Assembly (NCBI RefSeq): GCF_004348545.1
Contig: NZ_SMKL01000053.1
Location: 1 to 42,578 of the forward strand
Reading direction: 5' to 3'
Length of the DNA stretch: 42,578 nucleotides
Source: Jiangella ureilytica
GTDB lineage: Bacteria; Actinomycetota; Actinomycetes; Jiangellales; Jiangellaceae
Of the stretch, positions 7,895 through 15,987 are shown one piece after another. The notes under the pieces are model-generated. The model worked only from the letters and a program-made list of their open reading frames with translations. It searched no databases and was not told the origin of the DNA. Position 1 is the first letter of the stretch. Each line of letters opens with the position of its first letter. Made by a program: the position numbers and the translations under genes.

Positions 7895-9247
7895 ATGTCC
7901 CCGGGGATCGGCACGGCAGCCTCCGACCACAATCCACGCAACACGGCGACCCGCGGCTGGGCGTTGCACCAAGCCGCCGCGGAGGTCATCCCGGGTGGCG
8001 TGAACTCCGCGACGCGGTACGTGGGCCACCCGTACGCGTTCGGCGGTGGCGACGGCGCCTACGTCGTCGATCTCGACGGCAACCGCTACCTCGACTACCA
8101 CGCCGCGTTCGGCGCGATCCTGCTCGGTCACAACTCGCCGGTGGTCGACGACCCGGTGCGGGCGGCCGTCGGCGCCCTCGACCTGTTCGGCCTGGGCGTC
8201 ACCGAGCTCGAGGTCGAGCTGGCCGTGCGCGTCACCGAGGCGATCCCGTCGGCCGAGATGATGATCGCCACGATGAGCGGCTCCGAGGCCACCGCGCAGG
8301 CGGTGCGGCTGGCCCGCGCCGCCACCGGCCGGCAGCTGCTGGTGAAGTTCCAGGGCGGCTTCCACGGCTGGCACGACGCCGTCGCGCGCAACGTCATCTC
8401 CCGCCCGGAGCTGGCCTACGGCCGCGACCCGCTGTCGGCCGGCATCCTCGACACCGCCCTCGAGTCGACGCTGATCGCCGAGTTCAACGACCTCGACTCG
8501 GTGAAGGCGCTGTTCGAGCAGTACCCGGACCGGATCGCCGCCGTCATCATGGAGCCGATCCCGCACAACGTCGGAGCCCTGGTGCCCACCCAGGAGTTCG
8601 TCGACGGCCTGCGGGCGCTGACCGGCGACGAGGGCGCCCTGCTCATCTTCGACGAGGTCATCACCGGTTTCCGGCACGCCCTGGGCGGCTACCAGGAGGT
8701 CTGCGGCGTCCGGCCCGACCTCACGACCTTCGGCAAGGGCATGGCCAACGGCTACCCGATCGGCGGCCTGGCCGGGCCGCGCTCGCTCATGGAGCGCTTC
8801 GACGGCCAGAAGGGCGACGTGCTGCTGGCCGGCACCTTCAACGGCTACGCCCTCGGCGCGACCGCCGCGATCGCGACCATCGACTACCTGCGCGCGAACC
8901 CGGACTTCTACACCCGCACCCACGCGCTGGGCGAGCGGCTGCGGTCCGGTCTCGCGGGCATCGTGTCCGACCTGGACCTGCAGGCGACGGTGGCCGGCTT
9001 CGGGGGCGTGTTCTCGCTCTACTTCACCGCCGGCCCGATCAAGGGCTACCGCGACCTCATGCGCAACGACGACCAGGCCTACGCCACGTTCCACCGCCGC
9101 ATGACCGACGCCGGCTTCCTGATGATCCCGATGTCGCTCAAGCGCAACCACATCTCCGGCTCGCACACCGAGGACGACGTCGACCGCACCCTCGATGCGG
9201 CCCGCGACGTCCTGGCCTCGATGAAGGCCGACGGCACGGCGCACTAG
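7895..9247 (+). CDS. Class III PLP-dependent aminotransferase (glutamate-1-semialdehyde-aminomutase-like)
   Basis: 450-aa PLP enzyme of fold type I. Visible motifs are VIPGGVNSATR (the GSA-aminomutase-like N-terminus), SGSEATAQAVRLARAATGR (128-146, phosphate site), GGFHGWHD, IFDEVITGFR with the PLP-pairing Asp253, and TTFGKGMANGYPIGG with Schiff-base Lys281. ATG at 7895 has AGGAG nine bases upstream. Family members either transaminate or isomerise amino-ketones and amino-aldehydes. A role in heme synthesis is unlikely because no heme gene is nearby and the promoter carries the catabolic operator. Processing of an amino-sugar-derived or beta-amino acid is a reasonable guess. The TAG stop is formed by the end of an inserted inverted-repeat element, and the presumed original terminator lies just beyond it. 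Confidence 0.88.
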   Translation: MSPGIGTAASDHNPRNTATRGWALHQAAAEVIPGGVNSATRYVGHPYAFGGGDGAYVVDLDGNRYLDYHAAFGAILLGHNSPVVDDPVRAAVGALDLFGLGVTELEVELAVRVTEAIPSAEMMIATMSGSEATAQAVRLARAATGRQLLVKFQGGFHGWHDAVARNVISRPELAYGRDPLSAGILDTALESTLIAEFNDLDSVKALFEQYPDRIAAVIMEPIPHNVGALVPTQEFVDGLRALTGDEGALLIFDEVITGFRHALGGYQEVCGVRPDLTTFGKGMANGYPIGGLAGPRSLMERFDGQKGDVLLAGTFNGYALGATAAIATIDYLRANPDFYTRTHALGERLRSGLAGIVSDLDLQATVAGFGGVFSLYFTAGPIKGYRDLMRNDDQAYATFHRRMTDAGFLMIPMSLKRNHISGSHTEDDVDRTLDAARDVLASMKADGTAH

Positions 9248-9410
9248 GGTGTGTCTCCCAAGTCCATGGCCTACTGCGCGACGCCCAGGCGGCGCCTCGC
9301 TGCGTTCTCGTCGGTCGTCATAGAACCCCGCTATGACTCCCTCCTCGGCCTTGCGAGGCATCCGCCTGGACGCCGCTCGCTACGGCCGAGACTTGGGAGA
9401 CACACCCTAG
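9244..9410. mobile_element. MITE-like inverted-repeat element, copy 1 (167 bp)
   Basis: Perfect 21-bp terminal inverted repeats (9244-9264 and 9390-9410), beginning CTAGGGTGTGTCTCCC, bound the element. Internal sequence is a nested imperfect palindrome: arms of about 54 bp, GCCTCGC/GCGAGGC at 9294-9300 and 9353-9359, and a perfect GTCATAG-N7-CTATGAC hairpin at 9317-9337. It has no coding capacity of its own, and a shorter copy occurs at 26772-26857. The terminal CTAG supplies the aminotransferase stop codon. A TA or CTAG target, as used by IS630-type elements, would explain the junctions; the parent transposon is not in the window. Confidence 0.8.
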
Positions 9411-9421
9411 GGGGAGAGTCC

Positions 9422-9467
9422 GACGGCGGCGGCACCGGTCGTGTCCCCGACCGGCGCCGCCGCCGTC
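9422..9467 (+). terminator. Strong hairpin, probable terminator of the aminotransferase gene
   Basis: A 20-bp stem with one mismatch (9422-9441 with 9448-9467, loop TGTCCC) sits 12 bp after the inserted element. No T-tract follows, as is common for actinobacterial terminators. Because the IclR-family gene converges on this region it may serve both strands. From 9468 to the regulator stop at 9610 I see no gene or clear signal. Confidence 0.65.
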
Positions 9468-9609
9468 TCGCGCAGCCCGCGGCCCGGCTCGGCACAGGGG
9501 GACGGTAGCCGTCACGGCCTGGTGACCTCGGCGCCAACGACCTGGCCCCGACCTGCCCGCGGAGACCAGCCGGCTGTGCCACCGTTGCAGGTGGGTCATC
9601 GCTGCGGCC

Positions 9610-10449
9610 TCACCGGCGCCGGCTGAGGGCTCCCCTGGCGAACATCGCCAGCACCGGCTCGACCCCGGCGTCGCCGGCGAGCTCGCCGGCGACGTCGCGC
9701 AGGGTCGCGACGATGTGCGGCTCACGCTCCGGAGTCAGCTCGGCAGCAGGACCCGAGACGCCGAGCGCACCGACCAGCTCGCCGTCGACGCGTACCGCGA
9801 CGGCGACGCACCGCAGGCCGCGGGCGCACTCCTCGTCGTCGATGGCGTAGCCACGGTCGCGGATGCGCCGCAGTTCGGCCTCCAGTGCCCGCTCGGTGAC
9901 GATGGTGCGCTCGGTGAGTTGCGGAAACGGCTGCGCCGGCAGGTGCTCTCGCGCTTCGTCGAAGGTGAGGCCGGCCAGCATCGCCTTGCCGACGCCGGAG
10001 GCGTGCGCCGGCGACCGTCCACCCTCCTTGCCGGTGAAGTGCAGCGGCCGCTCCGGGAACTCGACGCACAGGTCGGCGGCGTGCACGCCGTCGAGGGCCG
10101 CGTACTTCGCCGTCCAGCCGACCTCGTGGGCGAGTGCGCGCACGTGCGGCCGGAGCAGGTCGACCGGCGTGCCGCTGTCGAGGTAGGCGGCGACGATCGG
10201 CAGCACGCCGTGACCGAGCACGAACGCCGGCCGGTCGTCGATGCGGAGGACGAAGTCCTGCTCCTCCAGCACCGCGAGCAACCGGACCAGCGTGCTCTTC
10301 GGCTGCTCCGTCGCCTCGTGCAGCTCGGTGAGCGTCACGGGCGCACCCGCCGACGCGACGTGCACCAGGAGGCGCAGCCCCCGCGTCAGTGCGTGCGAGT
10401 GGTAATGGGCGCGGTCGGCCCCGGCCGCGCCGCCCGTGGGGGTCTCCAT
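9610..10449 (-). CDS. IclR-family transcriptional regulator, probable master regulator of the locus
   Basis: 279 aa. An N-terminal winged helix-turn-helix (about 38-64, VTLTELHEATEQPKSTLVRL) is followed by an IclR effector domain (LRPHVRALAHEVGWTAKYAAL, RSPAHASGVGKAMLAGL, TERTIVTERALEAELRRIRDRGYAIDDEECARGLRCVAVAV). That last block, with Glu-Glu-Cys and Gly-Leu-Cys-like residues, is typical of the ligand-binding half. ATG at 10449 has a near-perfect AAGGAGGTG. Directly upstream is GTGGAA-GCTCA-TTTCAC, a variant of the locus palindrome, so autoregulation is likely. The classical IclR box has the same half-sites and spacing as the repeated operator here. The effector is presumably a sugar acid or keto acid of the pathway. 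Confidence 0.93.
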   Translation of the reverse strand: METPTGGAAGADRAHYHSHALTRGLRLLVHVASAGAPVTLTELHEATEQPKSTLVRLLAVLEEQDFVLRIDDRPAFVLGHGVLPIVAAYLDSGTPVDLLRPHVRALAHEVGWTAKYAALDGVHAADLCVEFPERPLHFTGKEGGRSPAHASGVGKAMLAGLTFDEAREHLPAQPFPQLTERTIVTERALEAELRRIRDRGYAIDDEECARGLRCVAVAVRVDGELVGALGVSGPAAELTPEREPHIVATLRDVAGELAGDAGVEPVLAMFARGALSRRR

Positions 10450-10462
10450 GCCGCACCTCCTT

Positions 10463-10479
10463 GTGGAAGCTCATTTCAC
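10463..10479 (-). promoter_or_regulatory. Operator variant upstream of the IclR-family gene
   Basis: GTGGAA-GCTCA-TTTCAC is a 17-bp inverted repeat with the same architecture as the other operators but G/C in place of A/T at the outer ends. It abuts the Shine-Dalgarno of the regulator gene, suggesting weak autorepression. Confidence 0.5.
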
Positions 10480-10610
10480 GTATCGTCGACGCGACCGGCG
10501 CCGGGGCGCCCCTCGCGTCTGCGCGCAGACTAGCACCGTGGCCGGTCGCCGCTGCACAAGGGCACTACAGCCGGCAATACCCGCATGAGCGCGGCGGGCG
10601 AGTACCGCCG

Positions 10611-10639
10611 TTGACATGGCACCCGATTCCATATAGTCA
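10611..10639 (+). promoter_or_regulatory. Operator-promoter of the amidohydrolase gene
   Basis: TTGACA (10611-10616) runs directly into the palindrome ATGGCA-CCCGA-TTCCAT (10616-10632). A -10 candidate is TAGTCA at 10634-10639 (17-bp spacing) or TATAGT at 10632-10637 (15 bp). The operator occupies the promoter spacer, so bound regulator would exclude RNA polymerase. Confidence 0.65.
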
Positions 10640-10672
10640 TGGCACACGCAGTCCATCGACCGAGGAGACTCG

Positions 10673-11503
10673 TTGATCGTCGACGTGCACACCCACTGCA
10701 ACACCTCGGCCCACCACGGCCGGTACGAGCAGGACCGGGCCCGGATCTACGGCGACCGGCCGGAGAACCCGCCGGAGAAATACGACGAGGCGATGGCCGA
10801 CGTCGACGTCTCGATCGTCGTCGGCCTGCGCGCCACCCGGCTGGGCGTGGCGACGCCGAACGAGTACATCGCCGGCTTCGTCGAGCAGACCACCCGGCCG
10901 GCCATCGGCTACATGGCGCTGGACCTGTGCGACGACGACGTCATGGACCAGCTGGAGGACGGCCTGGCGCGGGGGCTTCAAGGTGTGAAGCTGTACCCGA
11001 TCCTGGCCGGCTTCGACGTGCGGGAGCCCAAGCACGACCCGTTCTTCCGCGAGGTGGCCCGGCTCGGCATCCCGCTGCTCATCCACACCGGCACCAGCGC
11101 CTCCAAGGACGCCATCCTGGAGCTGAGCCACCCGCTGGTGTACGACGGGCTGGCCCGCCGGCACCCGGACGTGCGGATGGTGCTGGCGCACATGTCGCAC
11201 CCCTGGCAGCGCGAGTGCGTGATCGTGCTGCGCAAGCACGCCAACGTCTACGCGGACGTGTCGGCGATGTGGCTGCGCACGATGGAGGGCTACCAGGCCA
11301 TCGTCCGGGCCCAGGAGTGGGATGTCGTGCACAAACTGATGTTCGGCTCGGACTACCCGATCTGGACGCCGCGGCAGGGCATCGACGGGCTGCGGGCGAT
11401 GGCCCGGAAGGACTGGTCGCCGTTCCCGCAGATCGAGCCGGCGACGATCGAGGACATTCTGCACCGCGACAGCCTCGAGCTGCTGGGGCTGAAGGCGCCC
11501 TGA
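10673..11503 (+). CDS. Amidohydrolase-2-family metal-dependent hydrolase
   Basis: 276-aa TIM-barrel hydrolase. It opens MIVDVHTHCN with the metal-binding HxH (His6, His8). It has GVKLYPILAGFD, the beta-strand His LLIHTG, VLAHMSHPW, and the late metal-binding Asp in MFGSDYPIW. The start is TTG at 10673, supported by GAGGAG six bases upstream and by the HxH beginning almost immediately after it. Family members hydrolyse lactones or amides, or decarboxylate acids. Within this locus a sugar-acid lactonase or decarboxylase is possible, but the sequence does not decide it. It is monocistronic under its own operator-promoter, and its stop is 5 bp from that of the convergent ferredoxin reductase gene. 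Confidence 0.85.
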   Translation: MIVDVHTHCNTSAHHGRYEQDRARIYGDRPENPPEKYDEAMADVDVSIVVGLRATRLGVATPNEYIAGFVEQTTRPAIGYMALDLCDDDVMDQLEDGLARGLQGVKLYPILAGFDVREPKHDPFFREVARLGIPLLIHTGTSASKDAILELSHPLVYDGLARRHPDVRMVLAHMSHPWQRECVIVLRKHANVYADVSAMWLRTMEGYQAIVRAQEWDVVHKLMFGSDYPIWTPRQGIDGLRAMARKDWSPFPQIEPATIEDILHRDSLELLGLKAP

Positions 11504-11508
11504 CGGGG

Positions 11509-12699
11509 TCAAGGCGGGGCCGCGTCCGGCCAGGGCGCGGCCTCGGCCACCAGGGCCCGGGCCCGCAGCAGCTCGCGTGCCGACCGCCAGCCGAGTGCGC
11601 CGGTGACCCGGCCGTCGCTGCCGTAGAGGGCGACGAACCGGCCGTCCTCGGGCGACCCGGAGACGACGGCGAACCGGTCGGTCCCGGTCAGCCGCCCGTA
11701 CACCTGGAGCTTGACCTCGTACTGGTCGCTCCAGACGTAGGGCACCGGCTGGTACGGATCGTCCGCGCCGAGCATCGCCCGGGACGCGGCCATCGCCTGC
11801 TCGGTCGCGTTCGTCCGGTGCTCGATCCGCACGCTCTCGCCGCGACCGCGGTGGAACCAGCGGGCCACGTCGCCGGCGGCGAACACACCGGGCGCGGCCC
11901 GGCAGCGGTCGTCGCAGCCGACGCCGTCGGCGAGGTCCAGGCCGCTGCCGGCCAGCCAGTCCGTCGCCGGGACCGAGCCGATCGCGACCAGCACGCAGCT
12001 GGCCGCCACGGTCGTCCCGTCGTCCAGGCGGACCCCGGTGACCCGGCCGGCGTCGCTGGTCAGGCCCGCGACACCGGTCCCGAGCCGGAGTTGCACGCCG
12101 TGCTCGGCGTGCAGCCGCGCCAGCAGCCCGGCCACGACCGGGCCGACCTGGCGCAACAGCGGCGCGGGCGCCGGGTCGACCAGCGTGACCGCGACGTCCA
12201 GGCCGCGCAGCGTCGCCGCCGTCTCCGCGCCGAGGAAGCCGGCGCCGACGACGACCACCCGGGCGGCCGACCGTGCGGCGGACTGGAACGCCACGGTGTC
12301 GTCGAGCGTGCGCAGCACGTGCACGCCGGCCAGCCCGGCGGTCTCGGGGAGGGTGCGCGGCCGGACGCCGGTCGCGACCAGCAGCGCGTCATAGGGCACG
12401 TCGGCGCCGGCCACCCGCACCGTCCGGTCCGCGACGGAGACGGCCGTCGCCGCGCTGCTCGGCCGCCAGTCGATCCCCAGCTCGTCGTAGCGGTGCCCGG
12501 CCAGCAGCTCCAGCCGGTCCGGCGCCCAGGCGCCGGCGAGGAGTTGCTTGGACAGCGGCGGCCGGTCGTAGGGGCGGTGCGGCTCGGCACCGAGCAGGGT
12601 GAGCTCGCCGTCGAACCCGTCGGCGCGCAGCGACTCCGCGGCGGTCAGGCCGGCGGCGCCGCCGCCGACGATCACGACCCGCCGGACCGCCGCGGTCAC
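11509..12699 (-). CDS. FAD/NAD(P)H ferredoxin reductase partnering the P450
   Basis: 396-aa pyridine nucleotide-disulphide-family reductase. The FAD motif is VVIVGGGAAGLTAAESLR near the start, then PYDRPPLSKQLL, the NAD(P)-binding VVVVGAGFLGAETAATLR in mid-protein, and the second FAD-contact CRAAPGVFAAGDVA. The ending (VPYVWSDQYEVKLQVYG, then FVALYGSDGRVTGALG) is the reductase C-domain of rhodocoxin/putidaredoxin-reductase types. GTG at 12699 overlaps the ferredoxin stop by 4 bp (GTGA). The role is to pass electrons from NAD(P)H through the adjacent ferredoxin to the P450. It is last in the 21523-11509 operon. Confidence 0.93.
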   Translation of the reverse strand: MTAAVRRVVIVGGGAAGLTAAESLRADGFDGELTLLGAEPHRPYDRPPLSKQLLAGAWAPDRLELLAGHRYDELGIDWRPSSAATAVSVADRTVRVAGADVPYDALLVATGVRPRTLPETAGLAGVHVLRTLDDTVAFQSAARSAARVVVVGAGFLGAETAATLRGLDVAVTLVDPAPAPLLRQVGPVVAGLLARLHAEHGVQLRLGTGVAGLTSDAGRVTGVRLDDGTTVAASCVLVAIGSVPATDWLAGSGLDLADGVGCDDRCRAAPGVFAAGDVARWFHRGRGESVRIEHRTNATEQAMAASRAMLGADDPYQPVPYVWSDQYEVKLQVYGRLTGTDRFAVVSGSPEDGRFVALYGSDGRVTGALGWRSARELLRARALVAEAAPWPDAAPP

Positions 12700-12890
12700 C
12701 CGCCGGCCAGCCTGATCGCCCGCGCGGGGCACAGCCGCGCGGCCAGCGCGACGTCGTCGGCCCGATCCGGCCCGGGGTCGTCGTCGAGCACGACCACCAG
12801 GCCGTCGTCGTCCTGGTCGAACACGTCCGGCGCGGCCATGACGCACTGGCCGCCGCCGACGCACTGGTCGATCTCCACCTCGATCATCAT
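12696..12890 (-). CDS. [3Fe-4S] ferredoxin for the P450
   Basis: 64-aa ferredoxin. Cluster ligands appear in DQCVGGGQCVMAAPDVF (two Cys with five residues between) and LCPARAI near the C-terminus. This three-Cys pattern is the [3Fe-4S] actinobacterial P450 ferredoxin type. The ATG at 12890 gives ATGA overlap with the P450 stop and has GGGAGG upstream; the adjacent second ATG is less likely. It sits exactly between P450 and reductase, a complete three-component system. Confidence 0.93.
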   Translation of the reverse strand: MMIEVEIDQCVGGGQCVMAAPDVFDQDDDGLVVVLDDDPGPDRADDVALAARLCPARAIRLAGG

Positions 12891-14101
12891 CGGTCCTCCC
12901 GTGGCTCGTCCCAGGTCAGCGGCAGCGCCGCCAGGCTGAGGAACGCGTACTCCTTGACCTCCAGCTCGGCCGGGTCGACGGCGAGGCGCAGCGACGGGAC
13001 GCGCCGGAACAGCGTCTCCACGACGGTCTGCAGCTCGACCCGGGCCAGCGGCTGGCCGAGGCACTGGTGCACGCCGTAGCCGAAGGCGACGTGGTGCCGG
13101 GCCTCCCGGTGCACGTCGAAGGTGTCCGCGTCCGGGAACGCGGCGTCGTCGCGGTTGGCGCCTGCGACCGCCGCGATCACGCCGTCGCCGGCCTCGAGCC
13201 GCTGCCCGGCGATCTCGATCGGCTCGGTCACCACCCGGGTCGGCGAGATGTGGAAGATGCTGATGTAGCGCAGCAGCTCCTCGACGGCGGCCGGCACCAA
13301 GGACGGGTCCGCGCGCAGCTCGGCCAGCTGGTCCGGGTGCCGCAGCAGCGTCGCGATGCCCAGCCCGATCATGTTCGTGGTGGTCTCGTGGCCGGCGGTG
13401 ATGAGCAGCCGGACCGCCGCGACCAGCTCCTCCCGGGTGACGACGTCGCCGCCGAGCTGGTCGGCGACCAGCTCGCTGATCAGGTCGTCGGCCGGCTCGC
13501 GCCGCTTGCGCTCGATCAGCTCGTCGGCGTAGGCGAGCATCTCGTTCGTCGCCCTGATGACGTTCTCCGGCGACGTGGTGAGGGTGTTGCGCTCGTGGTC
13601 CAGCGCCTGGAACCGGGCCCGGTCGTCCAGCGGCATGCCCAGCACGTGGCAGATCGTGCGGGACGGCACCTCTCCCGCGAGCGCCGTCACGAAGTCGGCC
13701 GGCGGCCCGGCCGCCAGGATGCCGGTGATCAGGTCGTCGACGATGCCCTGCACGACCGGGCGCAGCGCCTCGATCCGCCGGATGGCGAAGTACTTGGTGA
13801 ACACGCGGCGCAGCCGGGTGTGGTCGGGCGGGTCCATGCCGACGAACGTCGTGCGGCCGGACCGCTCCAGCGCCTCGCGGCCCGGCGTCGGGAACGGGAA
13901 CCCGTCCCGGCGGCGATCCACGCTGATCCGCGGGTCGCCCAGCAGCGAACGCACCTGCTCGTACCCGGTGACCAGCCAGGCGGTGCGGTCGTCCCATAGC
14001 CGCACCCGGGTCAGCCCACCGGCCTCGCGCGCCGCGGCGTACCCGGGCGGCGGGTCGAACGGCGTCAGCCGCGTCATCGGGAACGCAGGCAGGTCGTTCA
14101 C
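12887..14101 (-). CDS. Cytochrome P450, CYP105-like class I
   Basis: 404-aa soluble P450. I-helix oxygen-activation motif AGHETT (236-241), ExxR at 275-278 (EELLR), PTRVV strand, and heme loop FGYGVHQCLG with thiolate Cys347. There is no membrane anchor. GTG at 14101 has GAGGTGA six bases upstream. The gene is embedded in a sugar-catabolic operon directly after a 2-hydroxyacid dehydrogenase and before its own ferredoxin and reductase. The context recalls the marine P450 systems that oxidatively demethylate 6-O-methyl-D-galactose. Hydroxylation of an aglycone is the main alternative. Substrate cannot be read from the sequence. Confidence 0.94.
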   Translation of the reverse strand: MNDLPAFPMTRLTPFDPPPGYAAAREAGGLTRVRLWDDRTAWLVTGYEQVRSLLGDPRISVDRRRDGFPFPTPGREALERSGRTTFVGMDPPDHTRLRRVFTKYFAIRRIEALRPVVQGIVDDLITGILAAGPPADFVTALAGEVPSRTICHVLGMPLDDRARFQALDHERNTLTTSPENVIRATNEMLAYADELIERKRREPADDLISELVADQLGGDVVTREELVAAVRLLITAGHETTTNMIGLGIATLLRHPDQLAELRADPSLVPAAVEELLRYISIFHISPTRVVTEPIEIAGQRLEAGDGVIAAVAGANRDDAAFPDADTFDVHREARHHVAFGYGVHQCLGQPLARVELQTVVETLFRRVPSLRLAVDPAELEVKEYAFLSLAALPLTWDEPREDR

Positions 14102-14110
14102 GGTGTCACC

Positions 14111-15061
14111 TCATCGGTCGATCGGCCGGGGCCGGATGCCCCGCTGGACGAAGTCGAGGGCGACCCGCGCCGCGGTCCGCCCCAGCTGTTCCTCTGAACC
14201 CTGGGAGTACCAGGCGACGTGCGGCGTGACCAGGACGTCGTCGCGGCCGAGCAGCGGCCGCAGCGCGGCGGCGTCCGGCTCGCCCTCGACGACGTCGAGC
14301 CCGGCGCCGGCGACCAGACCCGCGTCGAGCGCCTCGACCAGCGCCGTGGTGTCGATCAGGCCGCCGCGGGCGGTGTTGACGATCACCGGGCGGCGGCGCA
14401 TGCGGGCGAACGCCGCGCGGTCCAGCAGGTGCCGGCTGGCCGGGGTGAGCGGCGCATGCAGGCTGATGACGTCGCTGGTCGCGAGCAGCTCGTCCAGCTC
14501 CACCGCGCCCACGCCGGTCCGCTCGAACCGGTGCGGGGCGAGCGGGTCGTAGGCGACGACGTCCAGGCCGAACGCCCGCGCGCGGCCGGCCACCGCCGTG
14601 CCGATCCGGCCCAGGCCGACGATGCCGAGCCGGCGGCCCTGCAGCCGCGGGACCGGGACCTGCTCGACCGAGCGCCAGTCGCCGCCGGTCTGCGCGGTGA
14701 AGTGGCCGAGCCGCCGGACCGTCGCGAGCAGCAGCAGCATCGCGTGGTCGGCGACCTCGTTCGTCCCGTAGTCGGCGACGTTGGTGACCAGGATCCCCTG
14801 CCGGTCCGCGGCCGCCAGGTCGATCTTGTCCACCCCGACGCCGCCCCGGACCAGCAGCCGCAGCTTCGGGAAGGCGGCCAGCAGGCCGGCGCTCACCGGC
14901 GCGCCGCCGACGATGAGCGCCTCGGCCGCCACGGCCTCGATGTCGACGGGCGAGGCGGGCAGCACCGCGTACGGCACGCCCGCCTCGTCCAGCGTCCGCA
15001 GCGTGGCCGGCAGGAACGGCGCCGCCGCCGCCCACACCGCGATCCTCGCCCGGTCCGTCAC
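14111..15061 (-). CDS. NAD(P)-dependent D-2-hydroxyacid dehydrogenase
   Basis: 316-aa D-isomer-specific 2-hydroxyacid dehydrogenase. Catalytic-domain start (RIAVWAAAAPFLP), substrate loop VRGGVGVDKIDL, Rossmann motif GLGRIG (150-154 region), and the triad Arg232 (NTARGG), Glu261 (GEP) and His281 (TPHVAW) are all present. The typical reaction is reduction of a 2-oxo acid (glyoxylate, hydroxypyruvate or a sugar-derived acid) or the reverse. GTG at 15061 overlaps the aldolase-family stop by 4 bp. It is the most divergent of three such enzymes in the window. Confidence 0.92.
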   Translation of the reverse strand: MTDRARIAVWAAAAPFLPATLRTLDEAGVPYAVLPASPVDIEAVAAEALIVGGAPVSAGLLAAFPKLRLLVRGGVGVDKIDLAAADRQGILVTNVADYGTNEVADHAMLLLLATVRRLGHFTAQTGGDWRSVEQVPVPRLQGRRLGIVGLGRIGTAVAGRARAFGLDVVAYDPLAPHRFERTGVGAVELDELLATSDVISLHAPLTPASRHLLDRAAFARMRRRPVIVNTARGGLIDTTALVEALDAGLVAGAGLDVVEGEPDAAALRPLLGRDDVLVTPHVAWYSQGSEEQLGRTAARVALDFVQRGIRPRPIDR

Positions 15062-15987
15062 GCCTCCACCCACCGTGGGTGACGCTCACGCAGCGCGGCC
15101 CGGAACGCCTGGAAGGCCGCGTCGGAGGCGCCCTGATAGGGCGGCAGCAGCGCCAGCGGGAACCGCGGGTCGCGCACCTTGGCGAAGATCTTGTCGAACG
15201 CGCCGTCCATGTGCGGGCCCGGCCCGACCGCCCGGCGCAGCTCGCCGCTCATCTCCAGCAGCTCCGCACAGATCGCCAGCAGGGCGTCGGCGTCGCGGGC
15301 GACCCCGGCGTCGAAGTACTCACGAGCCAGCCGGGGCCGCACCGACGCGATCGACACGAGGAAGCCGGCCGGACCGACCAGGCTCGCGTAGCTGTACGTG
15401 GCCTCGGTGACGAAGTGCCGCAGCGCCGGCGCCTTGGCGAACAGCCCGTGCACGGTCGCGTAGTCGGCCCGGGTGTGCTTGACCGCCACCAGATTCGGGT
15501 GCGCCGCGGCCAGCGTCGCGTAGTCGTCCGGGGTGAGCATCCGCCCCGACCGCGCCAGGTTGTAGTGCAGGAACTCCGCCTCCGGGAAGCGCCCGCAGGT
15601 CTGCGCGAAGAAGGTCGCCAGTTCGGCGTCGTTGAGCGCGCCCCAGGACGGCAGCGACAGCTGGAACGACCGGATCCCGCGGGCGACGCAGCGCTCGATC
15701 CGGCCGATCACCACCGGCAGCGACGGGCTGATCAGCCCGACCATCGGGTCGACGCCGTGCCGCCGCGACTCGTCGGCGAACACGTCCACGACCTGGTCGA
15801 AGCGGCGCTCGTCGACGGCGTAGCCCTCGCCCGCCGTGCCGAAGACGTACAAGTGGCGCAGGTCCTGCGCCACCTGGTCGGCGATGCTGGCGCGGAACAG
15901 CTCCTCGGCTACCTCGCCGGACTCGTCCCACGGCACGCAGCAGGCGGCCAGCACCGTGCGCGGGTACCTCGCCTCGTCGGTGCTCAA
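15058..15987 (-). CDS. DapA-family lyase/aldolase (dihydrodipicolinate synthase superfamily)
   Basis: 309-aa class I aldolase-type TIM barrel. Visible are FGTAGEGYAVDE (the GTTGE-type pyruvate-carboxylate loop, 50-55), LHYNLARSG with the proton-relay Tyr142, and LVAVKHT with Schiff-base Lys170. TTG at 15987 overlaps the preceding stop as TTGA. A lysine-biosynthesis role is unlikely in this operon. Members include 2-keto-3-deoxy sugar acid aldolases, 5-dehydro-4-deoxyglucarate dehydratase and N-acetylneuraminate lyase. Cleavage of a 2-keto-3-deoxy acid to pyruvate and an aldehyde fits the dehydratases encoded nearby. Confidence 0.88.
   Translation of the reverse strand: MSTDEARYPRTVLAACCVPWDESGEVAEELFRASIADQVAQDLRHLYVFGTAGEGYAVDERRFDQVVDVFADESRRHGVDPMVGLISPSLPVVIGRIERCVARGIRSFQLSLPSWGALNDAELATFFAQTCGRFPEAEFLHYNLARSGRMLTPDDYATLAAAHPNLVAVKHTRADYATVHGLFAKAPALRHFVTEATYSYASLVGPAGFLVSIASVRPRLAREYFDAGVARDADALLAICAELLEMSGELRRAVGPGPHMDGAFDKIFAKVRDPRFPLALLPPYQGASDAAFQAFRAALRERHPRWVEA

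Noticed and set aside
7895-9247. Heme biosynthesis gene hemL
   Set aside because: Motifs are GSA-aminomutase-like, but there are no heme genes nearby and the promoter carries the catabolic operator; a specialised class III aminotransferase is more likely.
9244-9410. Element read as a simple bidirectional terminator or REP sequence
   Set aside because: A second copy with identical 21-bp ends, a CTAG junction and an internal deletion behaves like a mobile element, and a separate terminator hairpin follows it.
9318-9725. Short minus-strand open frames downstream of the IclR-family gene
   Set aside because: They run through the inverted-repeat element and hairpin with no ribosome-binding site and biased composition.
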